Source: Tritrichomonas foetus
Lineage: Eukaryota; Parabasalia; Tritrichomonadida; Tritrichomonadidae
Assembly: GCA_001839685.1 (NCBI GenBank)
Contig: MLAK01000648.1
Coordinates: 1 to 64,000 of the forward strand
DNA length: 64,000 nucleotides
Reading direction: 5' to 3'
In this document: positions 48,701 through 59,400 of the stretch, piece by piece
Layout: the number at the start of each line of letters is the position of its first letter
Numbering within the stretch: position 1 is the stretch's first letter
The notes under the pieces: model-generated
Databases searched by the model: none
What the model was told of the DNA's origin: nothing
What the model saw: only the letters and a program-made list of their open reading frames with translations
Position numbers and translations under genes: made by a program

Positions 48701-50903
48701 AGATATGGAAAGAATATGTATCTGGGATCGGATTTCCAAGTTCATCAAGGGCTGAGAATTGATGCTTTCTCATGATTTGACGTTGTGTTGGTCCAGAATG
48801 ATATGGTAAATATGATAAGTCAGTCCATTTTTCAATTTCATCGCACCATTGTTTGAATGTGTTTGTTCTCACTGCAATTAAATAAGGACCTTTCCAATCA
48901 GTATTTTTATTGAGATATGATAAAAATGATAATAATTGAATTGTTTTTCCAAGACCCATTTCATCTGCCAAAATAGAACCATGTCCATCTTTCCAACATG
49001 AAATTAGCCATTTAAGACCATCAACTTGATAAGGTCTCATTGAGCTTTCACTTGTTTCAATTGTATGGATATCTGGTTCTGGGAGTTCATAAGTTGGAAG
49101 TTCAGGATCATTCGCATCTACTCTTACACGTGAATCAAAATATTTTTTAATAACTTTATCATCTGGTATATCCCAGTAGAAAAGAATTGTGTTATCATAA
49201 GCAAACCTGAAAAGTAATTCTGGTTTATCTTCAGGTTTGTCACGACGATGAGCAACGGGATACAAATAATCAGAACCTTCTGGAATATCTTCAAGTCCGT
49301 ATGGAGCTGATCTAAAGCGTTCAAGATGACCTTTAGCATTTGGAATAACTACAACTAAACATTCAGGAACCCAGTGACAAATTGCTGGATTATCTGCTTG
49401 TTGGAATCTCACCAAGTATTCAAGGCCGCCATCTTTAACACGTGACATATAAATATGTTCTAAAAGATCTTCAGATACCATTCCAGGTGCTTCAATATCA
49501 GGAATATCTTCTTCTTCAATTGCAAAATATGGATCAGATTCATCGTGTGCTTTTTTATGTTCTCTTCCAGTTGTTCTTCGTTTAAAGTTTGCATCTGGAA
49601 CATAATCGTCGGGATAACTTTCGAAATCAGTTTCATCTGAAGATGATGAAAACTCAGCCTCTTCTGATGATGGAAGATCAACAACTTCTTCATCATCATT
49701 GTCATCAGTAATAAAATTATCACCTGTAGCAACTGTGCTTTTTGGTCGGCCAAGCTGAGCTGATTTCCGAAGGAGAAATTGATTATACATTTGGTTAAAT
49801 TGATTATTTGGGAATTGTGATGCTTGAATTCTTTTGAATAAATTCATAATCATTGCTTGATTTGGCGGAAATGGCATTCCTGGCATTCCCGGCATTCCCA
49901 TTTGTGGGAAAGGCATTGGCATTGGCATTCCCTGCATTGGCATTTGTTGTGGTTTTATTGGGCTGCTCATAAGATTTGGCATTCCAGGTCTTGGATTTGG
50001 CATTTGGCCATTCATTTGGTTTTGCATTTGATTTTGCATCATTTGATGTTGCATTGACTGGCTATTCATCATTTGCATCATCATTTGTTGATTCATTTGC
50101 TGATTCATTTGATTATTCATTTGATTATTCATTTGCTGATTCATTTGATTATTCATTTGTTGATTCATTTGATTATTCTGTGAGCTTGAATTCATTTGAT
50201 TAGGAATTGAAGTTGACATTTGAGCCGATTGTTGAATTTGTGGTTGGTGCATGTTTTGAAACTGTTGTTGTGACATTTGCGAATATTGCTGTTGGATATT
50301 TGGCATTGTCATCCTTTGATTAATTTGTGGTGAATTGCTGACGGAGGTAGCATTTTTATTAATCATTCCTGACATTCCAATGCCGGCAGAACCATTTAAA
50401 GTATTCAAATTATTCATCGATCCAAAAGAATTATTTTGATTCAAATTATTCATGCTATTGTTTGCGCTACTGTTCATATTTAAAAGTGTTGGCTGTTGCT
50501 GAAAATTAGAGCACAGTCCCGTTTGATTTGGCATTGATAAGTCAGGCATAGAGTTATATGATGGTCCTGTGGCTGGTTTTGACATTTGTGGAACTTGATC
50601 CAAAAGTGGCGGAGATGAAGAATGAGGCGTCGGCTTTTGGTGAGGAGGAGGAGTTGGGGAATTCAAATTATTCATCGAATTATTTGACTGGTCGTTTTGT
50701 TGATTCGATAGCAAGGATGTAATGTCATGCGTACTTGGCTGTTGCACTTGTGGAATACTTGGCATCATCCGAGTTTGATTAGAATTAAAGTTATTATTGA
50801 ATATATTTGAATCGACATCTGAAAAGATCGAATTTCCTGAAGACTGCATCATTGGGTCACTTGAGAAGAAACTGTGATTAATTGGAGGTTGATTGTTCGC
50901 CAT
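45714..50903 (-). CDS. CHD7-like SNF2 chromatin remodeller
   Basis: A 1,729-residue nuclear ATPase. Residues 1-about 385 are an Asn/Gln/Met-rich disordered domain with NQQMNNQM repeats. A chromodomain-like segment lies at about 475-515 (LEHIYMSRVKDGGLEYLVRF, CHWVPECLVVV), with a weaker second one before 600. The SNF2 ATPase starts RPYQVDGLKWLIS near 620, with Walker A DEMGLGKT near 645, DEGH near 762, RIILTGTPIQN near 783, and helicase C with RVLIFSQRVELLRLL near 953 and QAQARCHRIGQ near 1045. The latter is followed by LRLITYQTYEHDMFVRAQRK, which resembles the CHD6-9/Kismet subfamily (RLITRNSYEREMFDRA) more than CHD1 or CHD3. An LLLDYDTSMKVYDLLQKYG segment resembles the SANT/SLIDE region. The C-terminus has a basic linker and an Asp/Glu-rich tail. 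ATG at 50901-50903. Confidence 0.9.
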   Translation of the reverse strand: MANNQPPINHSFFSSDPMMQSSGNSIFSDVDSNIFNNNFNSNQTRMMPSIPQVQQPSTHDITSLLSNQQNDQSNNSMNNLNSPTPPPHQKPTPHSSSPPLLDQVPQMSKPATGPSYNSMPDLSMPNQTGLCSNFQQQPTLLNMNSSANNSMNNLNQNNSFGSMNNLNTLNGSAGIGMSGMINKNATSVSNSPQINQRMTMPNIQQQYSQMSQQQFQNMHQPQIQQSAQMSTSIPNQMNSSSQNNQMNQQMNNQMNQQMNNQMNNQMNQQMNQQMMMQMMNSQSMQHQMMQNQMQNQMNGQMPNPRPGMPNLMSSPIKPQQMPMQGMPMPMPFPQMGMPGMPGMPFPPNQAMIMNLFKRIQASQFPNNQFNQMYNQFLLRKSAQLGRPKSTVATGDNFITDDNDDEEVVDLPSSEEAEFSSSSDETDFESYPDDYVPDANFKRRTTGREHKKAHDESDPYFAIEEEDIPDIEAPGMVSEDLLEHIYMSRVKDGGLEYLVRFQQADNPAICHWVPECLVVVIPNAKGHLERFRSAPYGLEDIPEGSDYLYPVAHRRDKPEDKPELLFRFAYDNTILFYWDIPDDKVIKKYFDSRVRVDANDPELPTYELPEPDIHTIETSESSMRPYQVDGLKWLISCWKDGHGSILADEMGLGKTIQLLSFLSYLNKNTDWKGPYLIAVRTNTFKQWCDEIEKWTDLSYLPYHSGPTQRQIMRKHQFSALDELGNPIPDTYSFHIFLVSYDVLLKDVEFIQTINWQVLVVDEGHRIKNSQGKKNNAMSSVNSLHRIILTGTPIQNSLRELWALLRFISPEQFDEDPEFLENDLVDMTSEQVVETRNLIQPHLLRRSLQDVEHSIAPKDERVAFVYLTQVQRDLIRLTKLHKLWRLKGIQTSEEEMDASNEGNAILKICSHPFLLPEAEEFYTKKLKLKRLDLLLHCSAKFQWLDRLLIVLKREGHRVLIFSQRVELLRLLNEFCTLRGYLTELLIGSMSDSDKTSAIERFSAEDSKSFIFLISTRAGSEGLNLTVANTAIIFDPDWNPQNDLQAQARCHRIGQTQKVDVLRLITYQTYEHDMFVRAQRKLGLWLTLLGTKSLEDIQYQKEDLPKVDKPPIIESVPVNKMMSLNNTLQSVSTVVHDFSLDCLSALEQPLKEEISFSNGMDDDHFISMYPVSLEASTRRTKHSRSRDLLLDYDTSMKVYDLLQKYGYGEWALISNELNEHSTEQIRRFCVCLTIFAFRAMQPTNITYLPVLVSKVLLEEPDFEFEMLLCSNKHAWAQVFPEYHDYALEVDSCKRLRDELKENAFLFLSIIEMRLIAQSWCSFNHKDTFDINALSPPVTDSDEELYEAIMGNGEFDPFDLRVQAIINKMRSDIITAQLDDYAMKFPWWSSIEYNCLLAVIKNFKYDPNDMVNFHAKTTILSKSTYEIRSFTYRLKKMLDKRVKGSIIIPKDMHVMKAAPKILQNSKGFSSWVTILVRDCEEIAFRMELIGLIEKKVASMPDVPETETWGDYHTKNFLELLLQYGIDSMTDLLIDRRFGFSKFVSKSDREYITGEKKRRNLATSNLPDYLFSEDELISYLKGTSESFAPDDGTVTFALPKTTQKLSFEMGQPPRKKPPPSPKKSSSSHSKSTKVSKPHARQTRSTHASKSNQPSFHEMDDRDFDLDLDDFEEHKPKKIDNSRRQRPKSQYHYDSDDFEVDNDEDEDDELDIDNQSYNDENNDDDDNEDFELDDE

Positions 50904-52025
50904 TAATAACGTCTGCAGGAAGTTCTTTTTTTAACCGTGGGAGTCATTCAAAAAGTTGAGTGAGACCGAAATTATCCCGCCAAATTTTTTCGGATCTTCA
51001 TATCGGTAAAAAATCTCTTGATTTTTCTTGAGCGAAAATTATTTATTATTAAAAACTAGTTCATGAATTATAAAAGGAAAATTTTTTTCTTTCACTAAAG
51101 GTCTTTTATTATAAACGGCATTTTACTCAAATTTGAAAAAAAAAGCATTGAACAAATGTTTCAATATCCCCTCTTTCAAAAAATCAACCTTTGTAATACA
51201 ATTTTATTGACCACTATCTTTCAATTTTTCTATTGAAATTCAAAAATAAAATCATAATGAAAATATACTTATTCAGCAAATGGCATGGTTATTGAACTTC
51301 CAAACATTCCACTAAATATATAAGGGTAGAAATGAGTTAATATTCACACCATGGGAAATTGTTTTTACATTTTCGAAAAAACTCGATCATGAGCCCGATA
51401 TGTTTGAATTTATATTTTTGTTACATAATTCAATATTGGTGTCTGAAATGGGGTGCCCCAGAATAAACTATTCAAAAAATTATGACTCATTCAAAAGATT
51501 ACATTTTGCTTGAAAGATATCGCTTAATTTGAATTTTTTAGTGCACGAATTCAATAAGATCGAAATAATACATAATTTCGAGAAATTTTTTTTAAAAAAA
51601 AAAAGATCAGAATTGACAATAATTATGATTTGATGGCTTGAAATTATCTCCCAATCATATAAATGTGCGTAAATGTCGACTTGGATATATTTTTATGAAC
51701 TATTTTTTCAAATATAAAACACTATACATTAGATTTAGTTTTTAATCTAAATTTGTGAATATCTATAAAATACAAGAATTTCATGGTATGTATTCAACAT
51801 ATTTACGAAATACAAATAAGTATAGACTCCTTAATACCATCAAAATGAAATTTGAAATTATCAATCCATTTCCAATTTGCTCACACCAAGTGAACGATGA
51901 TAAGTAATGTTGTAAAATATTAACAAACTTAAAACAAACACAAAACAATTAATATAATAAAGACCATTACAGCAAAAAATGTAAATTTGAAAAATCGAAA
52001 AACCATGTTTTATTTTTACATTTTC
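50904..52025. other. AT-rich intergenic stretch
   Basis: About 1.1 kb between two minus-strand genes. It contains the CHD promoter. No gene, RNA or repeat beyond short A runs (51594-51604) was recognised. Confidence 0.5.
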
Positions 52026-53402
52026 TCATGATAAGAAAAGAGCAATTGATAGTGCAAAACATCGCAGTGGAGATACAGCTTCTGTTGCTGTTATATTAAT
52101 AAAGTTTTTGCTCACTTTCGTCGCCTTCATGGCAATTGAAAGGTCAAGTGAATCGATAAAGTTGATGTTGTTTACACTTCCATTTTCTGTTCTACCAAAC
52201 ATTCTTAAAGGTGCAAACATATTCACTTTTGTATATAAATAAGTTGTATATTCATGTTTGGTCAAACTCTTCGCATTCTCGTGTGCAACTCGAACTGTCA
52301 TAGATTCAAGCCCAGTGATTGATTCTTGTCTTAGGCTGAAATCACGACGACCGTTAGCTATAAGAATGACATATTCTGGAAGTGGTGATTGTGATTCACA
52401 ATTATATATCATTACAGTGTCGTCAGAAGCAACATAAGATGCACGATAAATGTCCTTGTCTCCATTTTTGAAAGTAAACTCAAAAACTCTTCCTTTAAAT
52501 GAGAGTTTTGTATTCATATATGAATCAAAAGTATTGTAAACTGGCACACGTTTATCAATGTATCTTTGAAGCATTTTCATGTCAGAAATTTCTGGTCCTG
52601 GTTTGTTGTTTTCTTTTTCTTCAGCAGGAACAATAATTTCTGGTTCTTCCACTTCATCAACAACGTCGCTCTTTGTTTCTACATTAATATCTTTGAACTT
52701 AGTTTCTAAAATAGCATCAGAAGAACTGTCATGTAGATTGTGATGATTTCCTAGATTTTCATTGATGTCTTCATCATCATCATCATCAATTTCTTTCAAA
52801 TCTTCGAATTTTGCCTTCTTTTCATCATCTTCAATTTTCTGAACTTTTCCTTTTTCAAGTGGTTCATCTTCATCAATCATTAAATCATAAGCTTTTTGTT
52901 TTTCAACAACTGTCGATGTCGAATTCCCATCATTGCCGATCATTCTGACTGTTCGTCTTGTAAAAGGCGTTCTTTTGAATTTTGGACCAGCGTTTGGTGG
53001 AGTTGGGCGTTTTGGTTGAGAAACTGGCTTCATTTTTGAATTCCAGTCGATTTCGTGATTTAAGATTTCATTTTCATCGATTAAATCATTTTTTTCGTTA
53101 TTCTTTTCGCTTTTATCGATGTTTAAGCCGTAGTCATCAATTTTGTCATCAATCATCGGCGTATCAATTGGAGTGATTGCAAAATCCTTTTTATTGGTGT
53201 TAGTTTTATTTGGAAATGACTTCCTACGGAAATTGGGAGTCATTCTTTGGCCGGGTCTGTATTTTTGGTTAAATTGTGGATGGCGATTTGGTGAGGGGCT
53301 GGGATGGTTCACAACTTTGATTTTCGGCGAAACATATAACTCATCATCTGAAGAATAATCTGATGAGTATGATTCTGAATCAGAAAATTCGACTTTAAGC
53401 AT
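52026..53402 (-). CDS. Tubby-like C-terminal domain protein
   Basis: A 458-residue protein. Residues 1-about 265 are charged and disordered, with Ser/Asp-rich, Pro-rich and acidic tracts. The last about 185 residues look like a divergent tubby domain: PEYVILIANGRRDFSLRQES then TGLESMTVRVAHEN parallel the tubby YLIS..DLSR...YIGKLRSN..GT.FTVYDNG segment. The end, GSVNNINFID then LSIAMKATKVSKNF and SPLRCFALSIALFLS, parallels SVKNFQI..I.MQFGRV..D.F and PLCALQAFAIALSSF. Tubby domains bind phosphoinositides and carry membrane proteins into cilia, or act as membrane-tethered regulators. The canonical FDE-type C-terminal acid tail is absent. The assignment rests on pattern matching by eye. Confidence 0.65.
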   Translation of the reverse strand: MLKVEFSDSESYSSDYSSDDELYVSPKIKVVNHPSPSPNRHPQFNQKYRPGQRMTPNFRRKSFPNKTNTNKKDFAITPIDTPMIDDKIDDYGLNIDKSEKNNEKNDLIDENEILNHEIDWNSKMKPVSQPKRPTPPNAGPKFKRTPFTRRTVRMIGNDGNSTSTVVEKQKAYDLMIDEDEPLEKGKVQKIEDDEKKAKFEDLKEIDDDDDEDINENLGNHHNLHDSSSDAILETKFKDINVETKSDVVDEVEEPEIIVPAEEKENNKPGPEISDMKMLQRYIDKRVPVYNTFDSYMNTKLSFKGRVFEFTFKNGDKDIYRASYVASDDTVMIYNCESQSPLPEYVILIANGRRDFSLRQESITGLESMTVRVAHENAKSLTKHEYTTYLYTKVNMFAPLRMFGRTENGSVNNINFIDSLDLSIAMKATKVSKNFINITATEAVSPLRCFALSIALFLS

Positions 53403-54256
53403 GAATGGAAATCTCTCGATAAAATTAGAAAATAAAAATGATATAAACGGACGTTTTATTGACCTTATTTTCGCCTTTCATAGATCCAAAAAAAATTGAC
53501 TAACATTCAAAAGGCCGAAAAAATTGATCGATTTGAATAAATATTTTCATAAGTTTACAAAAATGTATTAAACTTTTTTATACGAATATCGTCTGATTGA
53601 TTCATCTCAAGGACATTATTATTGATTGATAATTTATCAATCATGTTCTTATATAATTTTCTTCAGTTTTAACCAATAAAATAACTTATTCGTATTTTTT
53701 CCTGAACCAATTTTCAACTGGGCATTAAAATTTGAAAGAAATACTTACGTTGATGATTCAAATTTTGAGTGCTATACGTTATTATTTTCAATCAATAATT
53801 TTTCAATCCAATTTACTGTTCTGGCGAAAACAAGTTCAACCAATTTATGATATATTGAAAAAGTTCAAAGATAAAATATCCATCTGCGAGATGAGGAATT
53901 CAACGTATTAATTATTTGCTAAAAAAAGCAAAAGAATCACGTTAATGTGAGATCCTTCTCATTCCCCAAAATCAAGGAAGATTTTTCATTTCATAAAATT
54001 CATATAATTGAAAAATAATATCCACCTTCTGTATGTATTTAATATCTCTGCATTAAATAGATGCGAATTTTCTAATGAAGCATGTCATTTCCAAAAATTG
54101 TCAAAATTTTACTTTAATCATTCAACAATTGATGAAAGGATGATGAAAACAAAAAATGTCAGAAAAAATAACATCAAAAATAAATTGAAATTCATTTATA
54201 AAGTCATTTATTATTGATATATTTTTGAGCCTGAAAATGTCAAAACGATCTTACAT
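53403..54256. other. AT-rich intergenic stretch
   Basis: About 0.85 kb. A 69-codon plus-strand ORF at 54008-54217 has weak composition and is not called. Confidence 0.5.
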
Positions 54257-55654
54257 TTATTCTTTAGATTCAGCTGGTTTTTCATCCTTATTTTCCGCTT
54301 CGGTTTCTGTCTTGTCTTCTTCTTTTCTTGCAAGTCCCTTTGGTTGAGAATAGACAGCGCCGTGTTCTGTGATGTACTCTTCGGTTTTCATATCGTTGAT
54401 TCCGAGCGCCTCATTTTGCTCGAATGTTCTTTCGGTATCAACGATTTGAATCTTATCGTTTTCACCGTATTCTTGAATGTAAGAGTTTGAGAGTGGGTCC
54501 TCAATGATGATTGTGAATGGTTTTTCATTCTTGCGATATTGCTCGAGTGAATTCAAGATTCCATCGAACTTGGACGAGTCATTCACAGCAGAGTCACCTT
54601 TCACGAATGGATTGTTATCTTTGAGATTCTTGTGGATATCTTTCAGGAGGCCCTCGATTGTTGTGAACTTTCCACCGAGTGTTCCTGGAATGAGTTCGAG
54701 CTCACAATCCGGAATTGCAATACTGGCGGTCTCCGACTTCAACACTTCACGGTTAAGATCATTCTGGCAATCACACGCTAGAGTGATCTTGCGCGCCTTT
54801 GGTGAAACAGCGCCGCCGACCATGACTTCACCATTGTGGTAGCTGCACTGCTGGCAGTTGAAAGCCATGATGACAATCTCCTTGAAGTGCGGAATGACCA
54901 AAGTGCAGGATCTCATGGTGCCTTCGGTTGAGCAAACCGGGCATGTTGTGGGGAATGTCATAACTTGGTTATCCTGTGAGAAAACTGAATCGATGTGTTC
55001 AGATGAATCATCATCGACTTGGAACTGGTCAGCCTGTGGTTTCGCCATGAGCCCGATGGATTCATTCTGCTCAGGAGTTCTGTTGTAGAATGAAACGTCA
55101 AGTGATGGATCTTTGGTGGGGGCAACTGGATTCTCAATGAATGAATTTCCTGATGGATCGTCAATAATGAAATCGAACTGAACGAGTCCTTTTGCGCATT
55201 GCTGTAAGTTTTCCAAAAATTCAACAAGCTGTGGAGTCTGCTCGGCTGTTTTGAGACCTTCGTAAGCTTGTTCCAAAACACCTTCGATTGTTGAGATGCT
55301 GTCGCCCTGTGTTGGTCCGGGAATTTCAAGTTCGATTGCTGGAACTTTGATGACGCAGTGGCAGCTCTTAACTATACGGCGGTTTAAGTCTTCTGGAGAT
55401 TTGACATGCAATTCGAAATGAACTCCTTTAGCTGGGTATTCACCGGCAAATTGGATGGAGTTGTTGTTAAGGCCACAGTGTGGGCACTCAAAGCGAGAGA
55501 TCATAACTTCTCTGAAGAATGGAATTCTTGTGAGGAGGATTGTTGTGTTACCGTTTTTCATGCAGTTCATGCAAAGGGATTCCATTTCAATTGGCTTGGC
55601 ATCTGGGCTGATATCAAGGAAGATTGGTGGTGGGTTCTTGTCTTCTGATGTCAT
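54257..55654 (-). CDS. ZPR1: ZPR1 zinc-finger protein
   Basis: A 465-residue protein with the duplicated ZPR1 architecture. The first C4 zinc finger is SLCMNCMKNGNTTILLTRIP with RFECPHCGLNNN (about 26-62). It is followed by an alpha/beta domain (ELEIPGPTQGDSISTIEGVL, FDFIIDDPSGNSFIENP, RTPEQNESIG). The second copy has TTCPVCSTEGTMRSC and FNCQQCSYHNGE (about 234-275), then LELIPGTLGGKFTTIEGLL, FTIIIEDPLSNSYIQEYG and RTFEQNEALGI. ZPR1 binds GDP-form eEF1A as a folding chaperone and is essential in eukaryotes. Length fits the family (about 460). The C-terminus is an acidic, Lys/Glu-rich tail. ATG at 55652-55654. Confidence 0.95.
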   Translation of the reverse strand: MTSEDKNPPPIFLDISPDAKPIEMESLCMNCMKNGNTTILLTRIPFFREVMISRFECPHCGLNNNSIQFAGEYPAKGVHFELHVKSPEDLNRRIVKSCHCVIKVPAIELEIPGPTQGDSISTIEGVLEQAYEGLKTAEQTPQLVEFLENLQQCAKGLVQFDFIIDDPSGNSFIENPVAPTKDPSLDVSFYNRTPEQNESIGLMAKPQADQFQVDDDSSEHIDSVFSQDNQVMTFPTTCPVCSTEGTMRSCTLVIPHFKEIVIMAFNCQQCSYHNGEVMVGGAVSPKARKITLACDCQNDLNREVLKSETASIAIPDCELELIPGTLGGKFTTIEGLLKDIHKNLKDNNPFVKGDSAVNDSSKFDGILNSLEQYRKNEKPFTIIIEDPLSNSYIQEYGENDKIQIVDTERTFEQNEALGINDMKTEEYITEHGAVYSQPKGLARKEEDKTETEAENKDEKPAESKE

Positions 55655-56463
55655 TTTATAAAGTAAAACTCAAAATCTGGTCGACCATGATGGATTTATC
55701 GTACTTCACAATTTTCAAAGCCATGTCAATAATTCTATTTAATTCTTAATAAATTTTATTTCAATTTTTTCAATATGAGCATTTCAAAGATCATTTCACA
55801 TGGAACGTTTATTCCCACAAAAATAAACTTTGCTAACTTTTGAATGTAAATGAAATTCAAACATCATTTTTCATATTGAAATTTTAAGGTCTTTTAAAAT
55901 CTTTCTTCGAATTTTTCAAAAATCATTATGATCATTTTTGAGTGGAAAAGTAAATAGTTGGCCATTTTATCTCTGAATTGAAGATCTTCAACCATCCAAA
56001 GTTAATTTCCTCTCATTCCTGATTATCGATCTATTACCATGAGTTCGTGATTAATTTTATAATTAGTGTTGGATTATAGTTTTAAAAGGTCATAATCTCA
56101 GTGAATTTCTTACTTTCACAACAAACATCAGATATTTTTTAAGTATGCCGACATGTTTGTGAATGAATGCCAGTCATTAAATCTCGAAATTGAATACTTA
56201 TTGTCTTAATGATTTCTAATGTTTGGTCAGAATTATCCTCACAAATAAAATGTTTTGAAATTGATCTAACATCAAAATTTGATCACATGTCTAAAGAAAT
56301 AATATTTGATCACATGTCTAAAGAAATAACATTTTATAGATTTTCTCAAAAGTATACTAATAATAATTTAAAATAAAATAAAAAAAGAATTTTCTGAAAT
56401 AGAAATATTTATAAAAATAAATGATTAATATATATAATGTAAACAAAAAATAACAATAATATT
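55655..56463. other. AT-rich intergenic stretch with a tandem duplication
   Basis: It holds a perfect or near-perfect 27-base tandem duplication at about 56278-56331 (core gatcacatgtctaaagaaat twice). Nothing else recognised. Confidence 0.6.
56278..56331. repeat. 27-bp tandem duplication
   Basis: Two adjacent copies with core gatcacatgtctaaagaaat, differing only near the copy ends. Recent local duplication in the 3' region of the HECT gene. Confidence 0.85.
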
Positions 56464-59400
56464 CTATTGGTTTTCCATTGTCTGGCAAAACTGAATAGCA
56501 TATAAGATTTTTTGGTATGCAATATCGTCATCAGAGTACGTTGGCAAATGGAGCCTGTTGAAGCAAGTTGAAGCAGATGGTAAAGCTTGATCGGGAACTT
56601 TTGTTACCATTTTATCAATTTGAAGCTTGAATGATGGATTAATTACTGGATTAGGAAGTCTTGTTAATGTTGTAATAAATCTTAACAAGAGTTTCTTTTG
56701 TTCATCGTTCAATCTGTCAACAGCACGCCAATATCTTTCAACATAAGGGTTCTTTGATCCGCCAGGCAATTCAACCGAATAAACAGTAATTGACTTAAGG
56801 TGCTCAGTTGAAATAACTGAACTTCCTTGAGCCATTCTTGATAAAAGTGTACCTGTGAGCATTTTATGTTTCTTGAAAGCAACATTAGTTTGAAATGCTC
56901 GTCTCATTTCCTTTAGTGGTGACATAATTGATCGAATTCTAAATTGAATAGCTTCGGTTATATATTGTTCAACTTGATTACTTTTAACAATAGAGCCATC
57001 GGTGTGTCCAGGAAGTGTTATTGGTGTTCCATCCCATTGTTCAATGGCCCAAGTAAACATATAGTGAGTTTCAAAGTTTTCCTGAGTTGCTGCTTCTCTC
57101 ATTCGTGTAATATGCTCACCAAATTGTGAATCAATAGCAGAGATATCACTAAGTACAATTCGCTCTTTTGCCATAAATTTCCAAACAAGTGGGGCAAATG
57201 GAAGATCTTGTGAAAATCCTGTACGTAAAATCATTCCAATAAATGTACCAATTGTTTGATAATCATCATATCTTCTTCCTGTTTTATCAAATGGTATATA
57301 AGTAAGTTGGTTTGGACCTTCACCACGACGGCCATTTGGTGTAATGACTGTAAGTTGGGTTGTTGGTTCAAATATTGAAGCAGCTGCTTCAGTCATCAGT
57401 TCACGTGTTGGACCACCAGCATCAATTGCTTGTTCACCGGTGAATCTAATCTTCCAAGGCCTAACACGGCACTGGAGTTTAGATTTTCCACATTTCTTGA
57501 ATTGTCTAGTGAGTTGCGAAATAATAGATCGAGATGGACTTCCTTTTCCATCAACAATTAAACGATGTGCTGATCGTCTATCGATTTGGAATGTTGGGAA
57601 GTTATCATCTTTTCCGCATTTAATGGATTCAGTGATGGCATCGGCTGCATCTTCAATTGATACAAATGAAGATAATGAATCCCAAAGGTGTTTTGGTACA
57701 TACTTGAATTTCTTATATCGAATGTAGTTAAAATGATGAATTAAAGCAGCACGTAGTAAAACTACATTTTGTGAATACTTCAAGCATAATGATGAACCTT
57801 TAGCGATTGACAAGACACTTGCAAACTTAGGTTCACGAAGAGCATATCTAGGAAGAAGCACAACAAGCTTTTCTGTGTCTTGTGGAGACCATTTGACTGC
57901 GAATTCTTCCATTTCTTCAATAAATTGAGCATGGAATGCGCGTGGATCAATGATTTTTGGCATTCCTTCATTTGTGTTAGTTTCTTTCTTTTGTCTTTTA
58001 ACTTTCACTTTAAGTGTGAGTGATTTCCATAAATCTTTAACATCGATTGGTGAAAGATATGTATCTTTAGCTGTGGTGTAAATTGGATGTGATATATTTT
58101 TACTATTGACAAATGTAGCATTTGTAAATTCAGAGCTATCAGAATACATAACCATTGCACGAGGTGTAAGCATGATTTTTGGTGTAATTGTAATTTCAAT
58201 TTTAACTTGTGATGGATTAATTACATGCATAACTTCAGGTGAGATTTCTTCAACTGTTGGATCAATTTTATCAACTTCATCATTCCATGCGCCAGAAATA
58301 CGAAGCCAAAGTGGTAAAATATCCCAAAATGGAAATCCAACAAGTGTTTTATACCTAATTGAATACATTCTAAGCATTCTGATGTAACCGGCATAGTCTT
58401 CTTTAATAGCTGCTGGATCAAGGTTCATTTTTGGTATTTTTACAGTTTGTGAAATGGGCTTGTAGACTGGAACTGGGAAGAATTCAGGGAAGAAGTTGGC
58501 TATTTCAGTTGCATATCGTGAAGTGATAACTGTTTGTTCTTGGGAATAAAAAGCAAGCATTCGTTCTTTATCTCGACCGTTGTAAGTCTTTAGGAAAGCG
58601 CCAAGTAGTTGAAGATGTTGAATGAATGTTGTGCTTTTATCAAAAGGTGTTGGTGGCATATGGAGTTGGAAGAATTCAAGAATTTGCGGTAAATAATGGA
58701 GCACAAATGGTGATTGACACACAAAACAATCAATTAAACAGCTTTTAATAGCTGTTCGGAATTTAGGATCAGGTGTGAAGAAGATAAAACTTTTCATCAA
58801 CAAAAGAAGTTCAAATGCAGACTCATAGATCCAACTGTTATTATTTGGATTGATTGATAAAATGGATAATGATCTATCAAGAACAGATAATTGAACCATT
58901 GGATCACCACCATGCTTAATGAAAGGTAGATCATATTTGGTCTTCTCATGTTCAATACCATCTTTAACAATAGGATGGAAACTGTTCATTGTAATAATGG
59001 CATTAGGTGAATTTACACGAAGTGTAGCTGGATATGAGCCTGGTGGATAATAAGTGTGAAAGTGGTGTGGGAATGCAAGCATGTGTAAAAGCTGTTTCTG
59101 TGTCATTGATTGAACATCACTGCAAAGGCGGGCTTCAAATCCTGGTTTGGTAACAATGCAACGCAATGTCTCTTTTGCTTCTTTTTCAAGTCCCATGAAT
59201 AGAACATTAGTTTGTGCAGATTCATACCAGGCAGGTTCACTGAAATCAAATGGGAATTCAAGTTCATTAAATAAAGAAAGTGCAAAGTTTTCAAGTGGAA
59301 CTAATAAAAGTGTAAACAATTTTGTTAGAGTGTCAAGATTGTTAACTTTGTCTGGAAAGATTTGAAGAACACGCATTAATGAGACAGATGCCCATCCATC

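Noticed and set aside
49976..50203. Phe/Asp/Ser repeat ORF on the plus strand
   Set aside because: It is the antisense of the Asn/Gln/Met-rich repeats in the CHD protein.
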